64,000 nucleotides of DNA from Bacteroidales bacterium (GTDB lineage Bacteria; Bacteroidota; Bacteroidia; Bacteroidales; JAGOPY01), in NCBI GenBank assembly GCA_017991835.1, contig JAGOPY010000004.1:62001-126000 (forward strand). The letters run 5' to 3'. Under the pieces are notes generated by a model. That model was given only the letters and a program-made list of their open reading frames with translations. It did no database searches and was not told the origin of the DNA. Below, one piece after another: positions 41,911 through 51,300 of the stretch. The first letter of the stretch is position 1. Every line of letters begins with the position of its first letter. A program made the translations under genes and the position numbers.

Positions 41911-42048
41911 GGCGGTAACAGGCGGTATATTTTATTGCCGAGATTGTGCTGAAATCAACGGCTGTGGCTCGCTTCAAACTTCATCATGGGTTGACAGTGA
42001 AGTGCTCCGTAATCGGCAACAAAAACGTACCGCCAAAACGTTATAGCC
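41911..42048 (+). other. attC-like recombination site 1
   Basis: A 138-nt imperfect palindrome. Left end GGCGGTAAC (41911-41919) mirrors right end GTTATAGCC (42040-42048). Inside them, an arm GGCGGTA..TTGCCGA (41921-41941) pairs with TCGGCAA..TACCGCC (42013-42034), with extrahelical bases; the 71-nt centre has a small ACTTCA/TGAAGT stem. Ends containing AAC and GTT, bulged arms and a variable terminal loop are the hallmarks of integron attC sites. No integron integrase is in the window. Confidence 0.7.
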
Positions 42049-42068
42049 AATCTTAAAGACGAAACACA

Positions 42069-43343
42069 TTGGCAGCAAAATTAAATACAGTAGAGATTGG
42101 AGATAAATTCGAGTCAAAATCCCTCGGCATTATAAAAAAATTGATTGAGGAGGAACAACTTGGTCACATGGCTGAGTGTATAAAAATATTTCAAAAGAAG
42201 GAATACTACTCATCTCTTCGAAAAAAGAATATAAAATTTGATTTAACAATAGAAGTTTGGCCACCTAACGCAAACAGATATGTCTTACTTTACATTATCG
42301 AATGCAAAGACTACCACAAAAGGGTTCCTGTAAGTAAAATTGAAGACTTTCATAGCAAAATTAAGCAAGTTGCGGGAGTAAATGTTAAAGGAATATTTAT
42401 TTCAAACTCCCCTCTTCAGGAGGGAGGTTTCAATATCGCTGAATCAACAGGCATGATGGTTATTGAAGGAGAATCCAGTGACGACTACAAAATCATATTA
42501 CATAGAAAATCACGCCAAACAGAATCACCTATCATTCCATTCATATCAGACACATTTGACAGAAATCTTTATGATGAAGACACTAAACATATTGAACGAC
42601 TAATTGATAAAAAAATATTAAGTGCTTTTCATCTAATAAATAATGACAATAGAATAAGTTTCGGAATTGATAAATTATCGCAAGACAATATCGAAGAGAT
42701 TGCGAATAGTGAGTTAAAGAAAATCGATCCCAAAATTTTATCAGATGCATATACCCTTTCAGCTAAAAAACTTTTAGAATATTTAAAGAACGAGTTGAAA
42801 ATAAGTATCACGGATATTAGTGGAGCTTCAATTCTTGGTTCGTGTGACTTTAACAGTAATTCAATTGGTTTGAATACTTCAATTCGAAACACAAATCGTG
42901 AGTTATTTATTTTAGCTCATGAATTTGGTCATTATACTTTGCACCAAAAGCTTTCAATTGGGCAAACACTTTATAACACGTTTGAGGATTCAGAATTTAA
43001 CTTCAAAACGGGAAAACATGACCTGAATAATCCTAAACAATGGATTGAGTGGCAGGCAAACTATTTTGCAACATCTATAGCATTACCTAGGGCACAATTT
43101 CTTGCTCACCTTTGGAAATCTCAGGACCAATTTAATAAAAGTCGTGGCACAATATATCTTGATGACCAATATCAAAATATTAAAGACTATAATGAGATAA
43201 TAAAGAGATTGGCTTATCTATTCAATGTAACAAAGACTTCGATAATATATAGATTTAACGAAATGGAACTAATTAATAACCAATCACGGTTGAAATCCAT
43301 TGGACAAATTTTTCAAGAATACAAGGACGAATTTTTTATTTAA
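42069..43343 (+). CDS. PD-(D/E)xK nuclease-like domain fused to an ImmA/IrrE metallopeptidase
   Basis: A 424-aa two-domain protein. Residues 10-135 resemble Mrr/REase-like nucleases: KFDLTIEV (Asp58), IIECKDY (Glu78, Lys80), then VNVKGIFISNSPLQEGG with the usual GxxxS strand. Residues 185-424 form an ImmA/IrrE zinc peptidase: ELFILAHEFGHYTLHQ (HEFGH, 284-288) and EWQANYFATSIALPRAQFL with the third ligand Glu. ImmA-type peptidases often cleave a repressor on DNA damage or phage attack. The frame closes at a TAA at 42054, so the TTG at 42069 is the only start. It is the sole gene between two attC-like sites. Confidence 0.85.
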   Translation: MAAKLNTVEIGDKFESKSLGIIKKLIEEEQLGHMAECIKIFQKKEYYSSLRKKNIKFDLTIEVWPPNANRYVLLYIIECKDYHKRVPVSKIEDFHSKIKQVAGVNVKGIFISNSPLQEGGFNIAESTGMMVIEGESSDDYKIILHRKSRQTESPIIPFISDTFDRNLYDEDTKHIERLIDKKILSAFHLINNDNRISFGIDKLSQDNIEEIANSELKKIDPKILSDAYTLSAKKLLEYLKNELKISITDISGASILGSCDFNSNSIGLNTSIRNTNRELFILAHEFGHYTLHQKLSIGQTLYNTFEDSEFNFKTGKHDLNNPKQWIEWQANYFATSIALPRAQFLAHLWKSQDQFNKSRGTIYLDDQYQNIKDYNEIIKRLAYLFNVTKTSIIYRFNEMELINNQSRLKSIGQIFQEYKDEFFI

Positions 43344-43346
43344 AAT

Positions 43347-43475
43347 GGCTTATAACACAGGATAAATGCAATACCGGCAAACGTGGAATTAAACGAAATA
43401 GATAAATCTCTTACCTGGCCAGGAAAGAGACAGGAAAACAATCAGGTACAGCACTTACCCTGGGAACGTTAACAA
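43347..43475 (+). other. attC-like recombination site 2
   Basis: About 129 nt directly after the stop of the nuclease-peptidase gene. Left end GGCTTATAAC (43347-43356); arm CAGGATAAATGCAATACC (43358-43375) pairs with GGTACAGCACTTACCCTG (43445-43462) at 14 of 18; right end ACGTTA (43466-43471), the same core as at 42038 and 35996. The 69-nt centre contains a strong stem, CTCTTACCTGG with CCAGGAAAGAG. Confidence 0.6.
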
Positions 43476-43538
43476 ACATTAACCCTATTGACAGTCAAAG
43501 GATTAGTCACGAATAAAAACCATCAACAAAGCAAAACT

Positions 43539-44330
43539 ATGAGAGCGAAAGTAACACTTGTAGCGTTCAGAATTATTTCAATAGCCATTTTCGTGTTTTT
43601 AACCATCCCGGGATTAACCGGGCAAAATAGCGACTCACTGGTTTTGAAAAAAGAAAGCCGGCATTTCAATTTTTATTCAACCAAAGGCGATGTTAAAGTT
43701 CTGGATTCACTGGCTATAACGTTGGAGAATAATTACTCCAGGATCACGAATCGTTTGGGAATAAACATAGATAAAAAAGCCAATGTGAAAGTCTATCCGA
43801 ATGTTAAGTCCTATCACGCCGCCATTAATCAGCCGGATGCACCTGACTGGGCTGTCGGAGCATGGAATGGTCATGCATTAGTGATGGTATCCCCGTTAAA
43901 TCCGGGGACGGTTCATACCTATGAATCTCTGATGCAGGTGATCGTCCATGAATTTGTGCATATGGCCGTATATTATGCTGTGGGAGATTCGGGAATGGCT
44001 GCATTGCCACAATGGCTCAGTGAGGGATATGCCCAGTATGAAGCGGGCCAGCTCAATGACCGTGTCCTGAAATATGTAAAATCATGTATGATGGAAAAAG
44101 CTCCGCCGACGTGGACAGAACTTGATGCCGCATCTCCCATGGAATTTGGCAATATGAATGGTTATGCATACTCTGCAACGATCGTCGAATTCCTTATTAC
44201 AACCTATGGTATTGATAAATTGATTTTTCTGATCAGGGAGCCTGAAAATGGTGAAACTATTTATGATTTATCCAACGACCTCCTGGAAGAACAATGGATT
44301 CAGTATTTAAATGCATACCAGGTAAAGTAA
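43539..44330 (+). CDS. Exported gluzincin metallopeptidase (MA clan, peptidase MA-like)
   Basis: A 263-aa protein with a signal peptide ending near ...PGLTGQ. Zinc motif HEFVHM (137-142) and a downstream Glu in PQWLSEGYAQYEAG (Glu162-163 region) give the HExxH...E arrangement of gluzincins. It is a small periplasmic or secreted peptidase, substrate unknown. The ATG at 43539 is chosen because it starts the signal peptide. It resumes the GC-richer composition of the chromosome just after the AT-rich island. Confidence 0.85.
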   Translation: MRAKVTLVAFRIISIAIFVFLTIPGLTGQNSDSLVLKKESRHFNFYSTKGDVKVLDSLAITLENNYSRITNRLGINIDKKANVKVYPNVKSYHAAINQPDAPDWAVGAWNGHALVMVSPLNPGTVHTYESLMQVIVHEFVHMAVYYAVGDSGMAALPQWLSEGYAQYEAGQLNDRVLKYVKSCMMEKAPPTWTELDAASPMEFGNMNGYAYSATIVEFLITTYGIDKLIFLIREPENGETIYDLSNDLLEEQWIQYLNAYQVK

Positions 44331-44397
44331 CACCCGGCAAACCGCACCGCTCCTGATTCTATCTCCTTCCACGTCATCCCGATGAAGGAGTGATCTG

Positions 44398-45576
44398 CTA
44401 TTTATACGCAGCAATCCCCGTAGCTGCTTCTCCCGTGATCAGCAGGTGGATGTCGTGAGTGCCTTCGTAGGTGATTACCGATTCCAGGTTCATCATGTGT
44501 CGCATCATCGGGAAATCGTTGGTGATGCCCATGGCGCCGAGCACCTGCCTCATGTCGCGGGCGGTGGTCAATGCCATGTTCACGTTGTTGCGCTTGGCCA
44601 TCGAAATGTGGGCTGCCGTTGCTTTGCCTTCGTTTTTCAGCACACCGCATCTCCATACCAGTAACTGGGCCTTCGTTATTTCGGTGAGTGTTTCGGCAAA
44701 CTTTTTCTGCTGGAGCTGGAATGCCGCAATCGGTTTTCCAAACTGTTTCCTTTCCAGTGCATATCGTAAAGCCACATCGTAGCAATCCATAGCGGCGCCG
44801 ACTGCACCCCACGCGATACCGAAGCGGGCCGAGTTCAGGCAGCTCAGCGGGCCTCGTAATCCTCTGACGCCGGGCAGGATACGGTCTTTTTCCACCACCA
44901 CGTCTTCCATAACGATCTCGCCGGTAACGGAAGCCCTGAGCGACCATTTGCCGTGCGTTTCAGGCGCCGTCAGCCCTTTCATCCCTTTATCCAGGATCAT
45001 TCCCCTGACCACTCCCTGGTCATCTTTGGCCCATACGACGAATACATCGGCGATGGTTGAATTGGTGATCCACATCTTGGCGCCGTTGAGCAGGTAATGG
45101 TCGCCCATGTCCTTGATCCGGGTGATCATGCTGCCCGGGTCGGAGCCGTGGTTCGGTTCGGTCAGCCCGAAACAACCGATCAGTTCGCCGGAGGCAAGCT
45201 TCGGTAAATACTTGCGCTTCTGTTCTTCCGATCCGAAAGTATATATCGGAAACATCACCAGTGAGGTCTGTACCGACGCCATCGAACGTACACCGCTGTC
45301 GCCCCTTTCCAGTTCCTGCATGATCAGTCCGTACGAAATATGGTCAAGCCCGGCTCCACCGTATTCTTCCGGGATGAACGGTCCGAAAAGACCGTTTTCG
45401 CCCATCTCTTTGATCAGATGCAACGGGAAAATGGCTTTTTCATAATATTCTTCAATAACAGGCTTGATAGCACGGTTGACCCAGTCGCGGGCAGCCTGCC
45501 GGACTATCTTGTGTTCTTCGGTATAGAGATCATCTACCAGGTAATGATCGGGCGGATTGTAAAGAGTAGCTGACAT
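44398..45576 (-). CDS. Acyl-CoA dehydrogenase, glutaryl-CoA dehydrogenase-like
   Basis: A 392-aa flavoenzyme. FAD-binding GCFGLTEPNHGSDPGSM and WITNSTIADVFVVWAK, and near the C-terminus the catalytic Glu in ESVITYEGTHDIHLLITGEAATG, the pattern of glutaryl-CoA dehydrogenases (lysine/tryptophan degradation) among acyl-CoA dehydrogenases. Decarboxylating activity is likely but not provable here. A -7 element lies 26 nt upstream. Confidence 0.92.
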   Translation of the reverse strand: MSATLYNPPDHYLVDDLYTEEHKIVRQAARDWVNRAIKPVIEEYYEKAIFPLHLIKEMGENGLFGPFIPEEYGGAGLDHISYGLIMQELERGDSGVRSMASVQTSLVMFPIYTFGSEEQKRKYLPKLASGELIGCFGLTEPNHGSDPGSMITRIKDMGDHYLLNGAKMWITNSTIADVFVVWAKDDQGVVRGMILDKGMKGLTAPETHGKWSLRASVTGEIVMEDVVVEKDRILPGVRGLRGPLSCLNSARFGIAWGAVGAAMDCYDVALRYALERKQFGKPIAAFQLQQKKFAETLTEITKAQLLVWRCGVLKNEGKATAAHISMAKRNNVNMALTTARDMRQVLGAMGITNDFPMMRHMMNLESVITYEGTHDIHLLITGEAATGIAAYK

Positions 45577-45601
45577 AGTGTTTGTTTCTTGAATTTGGAG
45601 A

Positions 45602-45609
45602 CAAAAATA
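45602..45609 (-). promoter_or_regulatory. -7 element of the acyl-CoA dehydrogenase gene
   Basis: TATTTTTG on the minus strand fits TAnnTTTG, 26 nt before the ATG at 45576. Confidence 0.5.
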
Positions 45610-45656
45610 GAAAGATTTCTTTTAATTGTTAATTTATTAACAGAAAATAATATTTC

Positions 45657-45664
45657 TAACTTTG
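45657..45664 (+). promoter_or_regulatory. -7 element of the 2-oxoacid oxidoreductase operon
   Basis: TAACTTTG fits TAnnTTTG. It would give an unusually long leader of about 160 nt, occupied by the inverted repeat 45701-45806. Confidence 0.45.
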
Positions 45665-45700
45665 ACGCGCTTTTTATTATGATGTTGTGTTAAAAAGATT

Positions 45701-45806
45701 AACCACAAAGTAACACAAAGTATATCACAAAGGCGCACAAAGTAACAAAATACCTGCATCATTCCTTTGTGTTCCTTTGTGAAACCCTTCGTGGCCTTTG
45801 TGGTTT
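45701..45806. repeat. Large CACAAAG inverted repeat, copy 3
   Basis: Begins AACCACAAAG and ends CTTTGTGGTTT; CACAAAG units on the left are mirrored by CTTTGTG units on the right. It fills the predicted leader of the oxidoreductase operon. Confidence 0.8.
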
Positions 45807-45833
45807 AATAATGATTGTCTGAAAATTTATAAG

Positions 45834-46952
45834 ATGAAAGATAAACAAACAGTATTTATCGACAGCTCCAGGCTGATCACCGAGTCGCTGGTGAGGGCCG
45901 GCGCCGATGTGTTCATCGGTTACCCGATCACACCTGCAAACCTGCTCTATGCCTACAGCGAGCGCAGGTTTCCCACTTTCTTCGCCGCCCCCGACGAAAT
46001 CACCACCCTGCAGTGGATGAGCGGTTTTGCCACCACGGGCCATCTCCCGGTTACAGCTACCTCTTTCCCCGGCTATGCCCTGATGATCGAATCGATCAAT
46101 ATGGCCTACATGATGGAATTGCCGATGGTGATCGTGCTGATCCAGAGGCTGGGGCCGGCTACCGGTACAGCCACCTGCGGCGCCCAGGGCGACCTTAATG
46201 TCATCTACGGAACCCTCTCGGGCGGTTTCCCGCTGCCCTGCATCGCCGTGAGCAATATGCACGACTGCTGGGACCTTCCGCCAAAAGCCCTGCAGATGGC
46301 GGTTGACCTTCGTACGCCGGTCGTTCTGCTGACATCAAAAGAGGAGGTCATGACCTATAAAAGTTTTGACCTGTCATCATTAAATGAAATAGAACCCGTA
46401 ACCCGAACCCCGTATTCCGGCAAATCACCCTATATGCCCTACGCCCCGATGGAGAACCTGGTCCCCGAATTTCTCCCCGTTACGGAGACCGGACACCAGG
46501 TCAGGTACACGGCGTCCACTCACGATAAGACCGGGATCATCCAGAATACGACGCCCGATGCACTGGCCAATTCCACCCGCCTGGCGCGTAAAATTACCAC
46601 TAACCTGGAGAATTACCTGTTTGATGATTACGACAGGCAGGAGGGGGCAAAAACGCTCCTTATCACTTACGGGATTACGACCCAGGCAGCAGCCGATGCT
46701 GTCAAAGCCTGGCGAAGTGAGGGAAAGAAAGCGTCATTACTTGTTATGAAGACGCTCAGCCCGATTGCAAAAAGGTATTTTGATATCTGTAAAGAATATG
46801 ACAACATTGTCATTGCCGAAGAGAACCTCGACGGGGAATTGCGCAGGATCATGTTCGGGCAGGGGGATCAGGCGAGGATCACTGGTGTTAATAAAATCGG
46901 ACAGATGATAGAACCGGGTGAGATCATTAAAGCTTTGGAGAGTTATGAATGA
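45834..46952 (+). CDS. 2-oxoacid:acceptor oxidoreductase, alpha subunit
   Basis: A 372-aa subunit of a pyruvate/2-oxoglutarate/branched-chain 2-oxoacid:ferredoxin oxidoreductase family enzyme. N-terminal domain I with FIGYPITPANLLYAYSERR, the CoA-region segment TATSFPGYALMIESINMAYM and GPATGTATCGAQGDL. The catalytic partner (beta) is the next gene, overlapping by 8 nt. The substrate is not decidable; the beta-gamma fusion resembles enzymes labelled 2-oxoglutarate or 2-oxoisovalerate oxidoreductase. No separate ferredoxin (delta) subunit is present. Confidence 0.9.
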   Translation: MKDKQTVFIDSSRLITESLVRAGADVFIGYPITPANLLYAYSERRFPTFFAAPDEITTLQWMSGFATTGHLPVTATSFPGYALMIESINMAYMMELPMVIVLIQRLGPATGTATCGAQGDLNVIYGTLSGGFPLPCIAVSNMHDCWDLPPKALQMAVDLRTPVVLLTSKEEVMTYKSFDLSSLNEIEPVTRTPYSGKSPYMPYAPMENLVPEFLPVTETGHQVRYTASTHDKTGIIQNTTPDALANSTRLARKITTNLENYLFDDYDRQEGAKTLLITYGITTQAAADAVKAWRSEGKKASLLVMKTLSPIAKRYFDICKEYDNIVIAEENLDGELRRIMFGQGDQARITGVNKIGQMIEPGEIIKALESYE

Positions 46953-48216
46953 TATGTTTATAAATAACAACGGACTCCCTTTTTGCAAAGGATGCAGTCA
47001 TACGACTATTGCCAAAAATACCGAAAAGGCGCTGGAAAAGATCGGGTTGAAGCCCCTGGATGTGATCCTGGTGACCGACATCGGCTGCCACGGGATCATC
47101 GACAAATCCTTTAACACCCATACGGTACACGGATTGCACGGGCGCTCGGTAGCTCTTGGCGCCGGTGTATCGGCCGGCCTCCGCGATGCGGGAAAGAAAG
47201 TGATCGTTTTCCTGGGCGATGGCGGCGCCACCATCGGCATGCAACATATTATCGATGCGGCGCACAACGGCTTCAACATGACGGTTGTCATTCACAACAA
47301 TATGCTATACGGCATGACCGGCGGGCAGCCGAGCGAGTACACTCCTTACGGCTTCCGGACCCCGACCAAACCGGGTGGTTCAACGAAGATGTCGTATGAC
47401 ATTTGCAAGATCGTGGCTGCGGCCGGCGCACCGTATGTCAGGCGCATCCTGGCCATCGGCGATATTTCGGGTGCACTGGCCGAAGCGTTCGGCCGGCCCG
47501 GTTTTTCACTGGTGGAGGTAATGGAGATTTGCCCGAGTTACGGGGTGAAGTCCAATCCCGAGATGAAACTGGCCAAAGTGGTGGAGAATGCCGGCCTGGC
47601 CACAACGGTAATCGCCGATCTCCCCGCTGAGGATTACCGTACAAACCTGCGCGAAGGACTGCCTTCATTGCTCGACGCGGTCCCCGTCATCCCAGCGCAA
47701 GCGGGGATCTCCTTGCCAAAGGAGATGCGCATCATGTTCTGCGGTTCGGCAGGCGAGGGGGTGCAGGTGGCGGCGGAATTGCTGGCCGTTGCCGGCATCC
47801 GTGCAGGGCTGGAAGCAACGAAGAAGGGAAGTTATCCGGTTACTGTCGGCGTTGGTTTTTCAGCGGCAGAAGTCATCCTTTCATCGGGAGAGATCAATTA
47901 CACGGGGACAGTCACACCCGATTACATGATCGTGACCTCACAGGAGGGGCTGGATTACGGACGTAAAGCAGCAGGGAGGATGAAGGCGGGTAAGATCTTC
48001 CTGGATGCCAGCCTGGAGCCGCCTGTCACCGGTGCGGAGATCGTCAGCTTCCCGTTCAGGGAGAAGGTGACGGCCCGTAACGCTTCATTCATGGGAATGT
48101 TCTATTTTGTCAATTCATCGGGGGTTTTTCCGCTGGATGTGATGAAAGAGGCGTTCAATGCGAACAAGATTGCGAAGAAAGTTGATGCGGGGCAGTTTTT
48201 GGAGCTGTTGACCTGA
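46945..48216 (+). CDS. 2-oxoacid:acceptor oxidoreductase, fused beta-gamma subunit
   Basis: A 423-aa fusion. Residues 1-235: the TPP-binding beta subunit, FCKGCSHTTIA and FLGDGGATIGMQHIIDAA...HNNMLYGMTGGQ. Residues 255-423: the gamma domain, RIMFCGSAGEGVQVAAELLA. The linker carries VPVIPAQAGIS, translated from a dispersed palindromic repeat (47686-47712). The ATG at 46945 overlaps the alpha gene; an ATG at 46954 is an alternative. Confidence 0.9.
   Translation: MNDMFINNNGLPFCKGCSHTTIAKNTEKALEKIGLKPLDVILVTDIGCHGIIDKSFNTHTVHGLHGRSVALGAGVSAGLRDAGKKVIVFLGDGGATIGMQHIIDAAHNGFNMTVVIHNNMLYGMTGGQPSEYTPYGFRTPTKPGGSTKMSYDICKIVAAAGAPYVRRILAIGDISGALAEAFGRPGFSLVEVMEICPSYGVKSNPEMKLAKVVENAGLATTVIADLPAEDYRTNLREGLPSLLDAVPVIPAQAGISLPKEMRIMFCGSAGEGVQVAAELLAVAGIRAGLEATKKGSYPVTVGVGFSAAEVILSSGEINYTGTVTPDYMIVTSQEGLDYGRKAAGRMKAGKIFLDASLEPPVTGAEIVSFPFREKVTARNASFMGMFYFVNSSGVFPLDVMKEAFNANKIAKKVDAGQFLELLT
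47686..47712. repeat. Dispersed palindromic repeat read in frame (VIPAQAGI)
   Basis: CATCCCAGCGCAAGCGGGGA forms a hairpin (ATCCC..GC with GC..GGGAT around GCAA). It encodes VIPAQAGIS exactly between the beta and gamma domains. Elements of this shape are known as small mobile repeats in many bacteria. Confidence 0.65.
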
Positions 48217-48268
48217 CAAAGTTTCCAACCCTGTTGCAAACCCGAATCATCCTTTTATAAACCCATAA

Positions 48269-48299
48269 TTGTTTTATATCCGTCTATTTCCTACTTTTG
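48269..48299 (+). promoter_or_regulatory. Promoter of the 1105-aa BNR-repeat gene
   Basis: TTG (48269-48271), a 20-nt spacer and TACTTTTG (48292-48299): a very good match to the Bacteroidota promoter. The ATG is at 48349. Confidence 0.65.
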
Positions 48300-48348
48300 G
48301 GTTACCATTCCATCCGGTAATTTTATTTTTTATTAATAACTTATCAAA

Positions 48349-51300
48349 ATGCTGAAAATCAATTTAAAACGATCGGCTGCCGCAGCCGGGGCTTTATGCA
48401 TTGCCCTCACTCTTACCTTCAACCCGGGCTTCGCTCAGAAAAATAAAAAAGATAAAGACAAAGAGCATGACAAACCCATAACCGATACGGTCAGAGGAGG
48501 CGATATTGCCGGACTGAAATTCCGCGGGATCGGCCCGGCTCTTACTTCCGGACGTATCGCCGATTTTGCCGTAAATCCCTGCAACCATAGCGAATATTAC
48601 GTCGCGGTGGCCAGCGGCCATATCTGGAAAACAACCAACAACGGGAATACGTTTGAGCCGGTCTTCGATAATTACGGCGCATATGCCATCGGGTGCCTGG
48701 CCATGGACCCGAAGAACCATAACGTGGTCTGGGCCGGTACCGGCGAAAACAACCACCAGCGGGCGCTGGGCTATGGCGATGGCGTCTATAAAACCACCGA
48801 CGGCGGTAAAAGCTGGACCAATATGGGACTTAAGAATTCCCGCCAGATCGGGATGATCGCTATCCACCCCGAAAATACCGATGTCGTGTTCGTGGCAGCC
48901 GAAGGATCTGTCTGGGGCCCTGGTGGGGACCGTGGCCTTTATCGTACGACAGATGGCGGTAAAACCTGGGAGAAAGTGCTCGATATCAGCGAAAATACCG
49001 GCGTAAATAATGTGCTTATCCACCCGGAAAACCACAATATTATGTTCGCCACCTCGGAACAGCGCCGCCGGCATGTGTTTACGAAAATCGGAGGAGGCCC
49101 CGAAACCGCAATATATAAAAGTACCGACGGCGGCAAAACCTGGAATAAGCTCTCATCCGGATTACCCGGCGGCGATATGGGCGGTATCGGGATCGCCATC
49201 TCACCGGTCAATCCGGCTTACATCTATGCCATCATCGAAGCCGAAGGCGAATCGGGCGGATTTTTCCGCTCCACCGACTGCGGCGAGTCTTGGTCGAAAA
49301 TGAGCGACCATACGGCCCAGGGGCAGTATTACAACGAAATAATCTGCGATCCGAAGGATGTGAATAAAGTCTATTCGATGGAGACCGTTTCGCATGTTAC
49401 TGAAGACGGAGGCAAAACCTGGCAGTCGGTCGGCCTGGATAACCGCCATGTCGATGACCACGCCATGTGGATCGACCCATCTGATACCGAACACTTTTTC
49501 ATCGGCGGCGATGGGGGAGTTTACGAAACCTTCGACGGCGGCGATCATTATTTCTTCAAGACCAACCTGTCGGTAACCCAGTTTTACCGGGTCAATGTCG
49601 ATGATACCGAGCCTTTCTACTGGGTTTACGGGGGAACACAGGACAACAACAGCCTCGGAGGCCCCAGCCAGAATATCAGTTACGCCGGAGTTTCATCGTA
49701 CGAATGGATCCCGACCCTGGGCGGCGACGGATTCTTCCAGGCCATCGAACCGGGCAACCCCGATATCGTTTATTCGGCATACCAGTATGGCAATATTTAC
49801 CGTTTTGATAAAAAGAGCCGGGAAGGGATCAAAATACGCCCCGAACCCGTTAAAGGCGAAGAGACTTATAAATGGAACTGGAATACGCCGTTCATCCTCA
49901 GCCCGCATTCTCCAACCCGTCTTTATATTGCAGCCAATAAAGTGTTCCGCAGCGACGACCGCGGGCAGAGCTGGAAAATCATCAGCAGCGATATCACCGC
50001 GCAAACCGACCGGAATACCTGGCCGGTTATGGGCCGCTACTGGGGAATCGACGCCGTGGCAAAAGATGTCTCTACATCACCCTTCGGCACAGCCATCTCA
50101 CTGGCCGAATCAAAGATCAAAGAGAATTTGCTCTATGTCGGAACGGATGACGGCGTTATCCAGGTGACCGAAGATGCCGGCCAGAACTGGACGAAGATCA
50201 CCCGATTCCCGGGTGTGCCTGAGTATACCCTCGTCAGCGATATCCTTCCCGACCGTTTCGACGAGAATGTGGTCTATGCCTGCTTCGATAATATCAAACG
50301 GGATGATTTCAAACCCTATCTCCTCAAAAGCACGGATAAGGGTAAAACCTGGACCTCTATTGCCGCCAACCTTCCGGAGAATCATACCGTCCTGACGATT
50401 GCACAGGATTTTAAGGATAAGGATATCCTTTTTGCCGGGACCGAGTTCGGCGTATTCTTTACCCTCGACGGAGGGAAAATCTGGACACAGCTTAGTTCAG
50501 GACTGCCCACGATCAAAGTGCCTGATATCGTCATCCAGGAAAGGGAATGCGATCTCGTTATAGCCACCTTCGGACGCGGCATCTACATTCTGGATAACTA
50601 TTCCCCGCTTCGCCAGTTGAAAAAGGAGACCCGCGAGAAGGAGGCCTTTATCTTCCCGGTCAAGGATGCCCTGATGTTTTCCCGCGACGGAGGTTATTAC
50701 GGCCAGGGATCCAATTTCTTTTATGCTCCCAACCCGGAATACGGCGCTACGATCACCTACTATCTCAAAGATGTGCCAAAAACATTGAAGGATATCAGGA
50801 AGGAGAAAGAATCGAAACTTGCGGAGGAGAAGAAGCCCATCCCGATCCCGACCCTGGAAGAGATGAGGGCCGAGGAGAATGAATTGCCGCCGTATCTTCT
50901 CTTCACCATTAAAGATATGAGTGGAAATACCATCAGGAAGATGGCGGCATCGCCCTCCAAAGGCACCTCGAGGATGACGTGGGATTTGCGCTATGCTAAC
51001 AACTATAACGTCGATCTCAACGGCGACAAATTCAATCCATACAGCGCCGGTAATGGCGGATTTATGGCCATGCCGGGAAATTATACGGTTTCGATGGCCA
51101 TGGTTTTCAACGGAGAGGTGAAAGAACTGGCCGGGCCGGTAGAGTTTACCGCCCGTGTGCTGAACAATACGACCCTGCCGAATGCAGACAGGGCCGGACT
51201 GGTCGCTTTCCAGGATAAGGTTTCCCGGATGATCAATGCCGTGAATGCAACCGATGAAGTGGCCAAAGAGCTGATGAAAAGGACACAGTATGTCAGACAA

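Larger units (their letters stand above)
41674..42068. other. Intercassette region
   Basis: No credible gene. It holds the second conserved hairpin (41684-41752), GCCGACAC/GCCGACAG words shared with 36100-36165, and the attC-like site 41911-42048. A 65-codon frame at 41849-42046 lies over the palindrome and is not considered coding. Confidence 0.65.

Noticed and set aside
41849-42046. 65-codon open frame between the two cassettes
   Set aside because: It covers the palindrome of attC-like site 1; attC sites often contain chance frames, and the peptide resembles nothing known.
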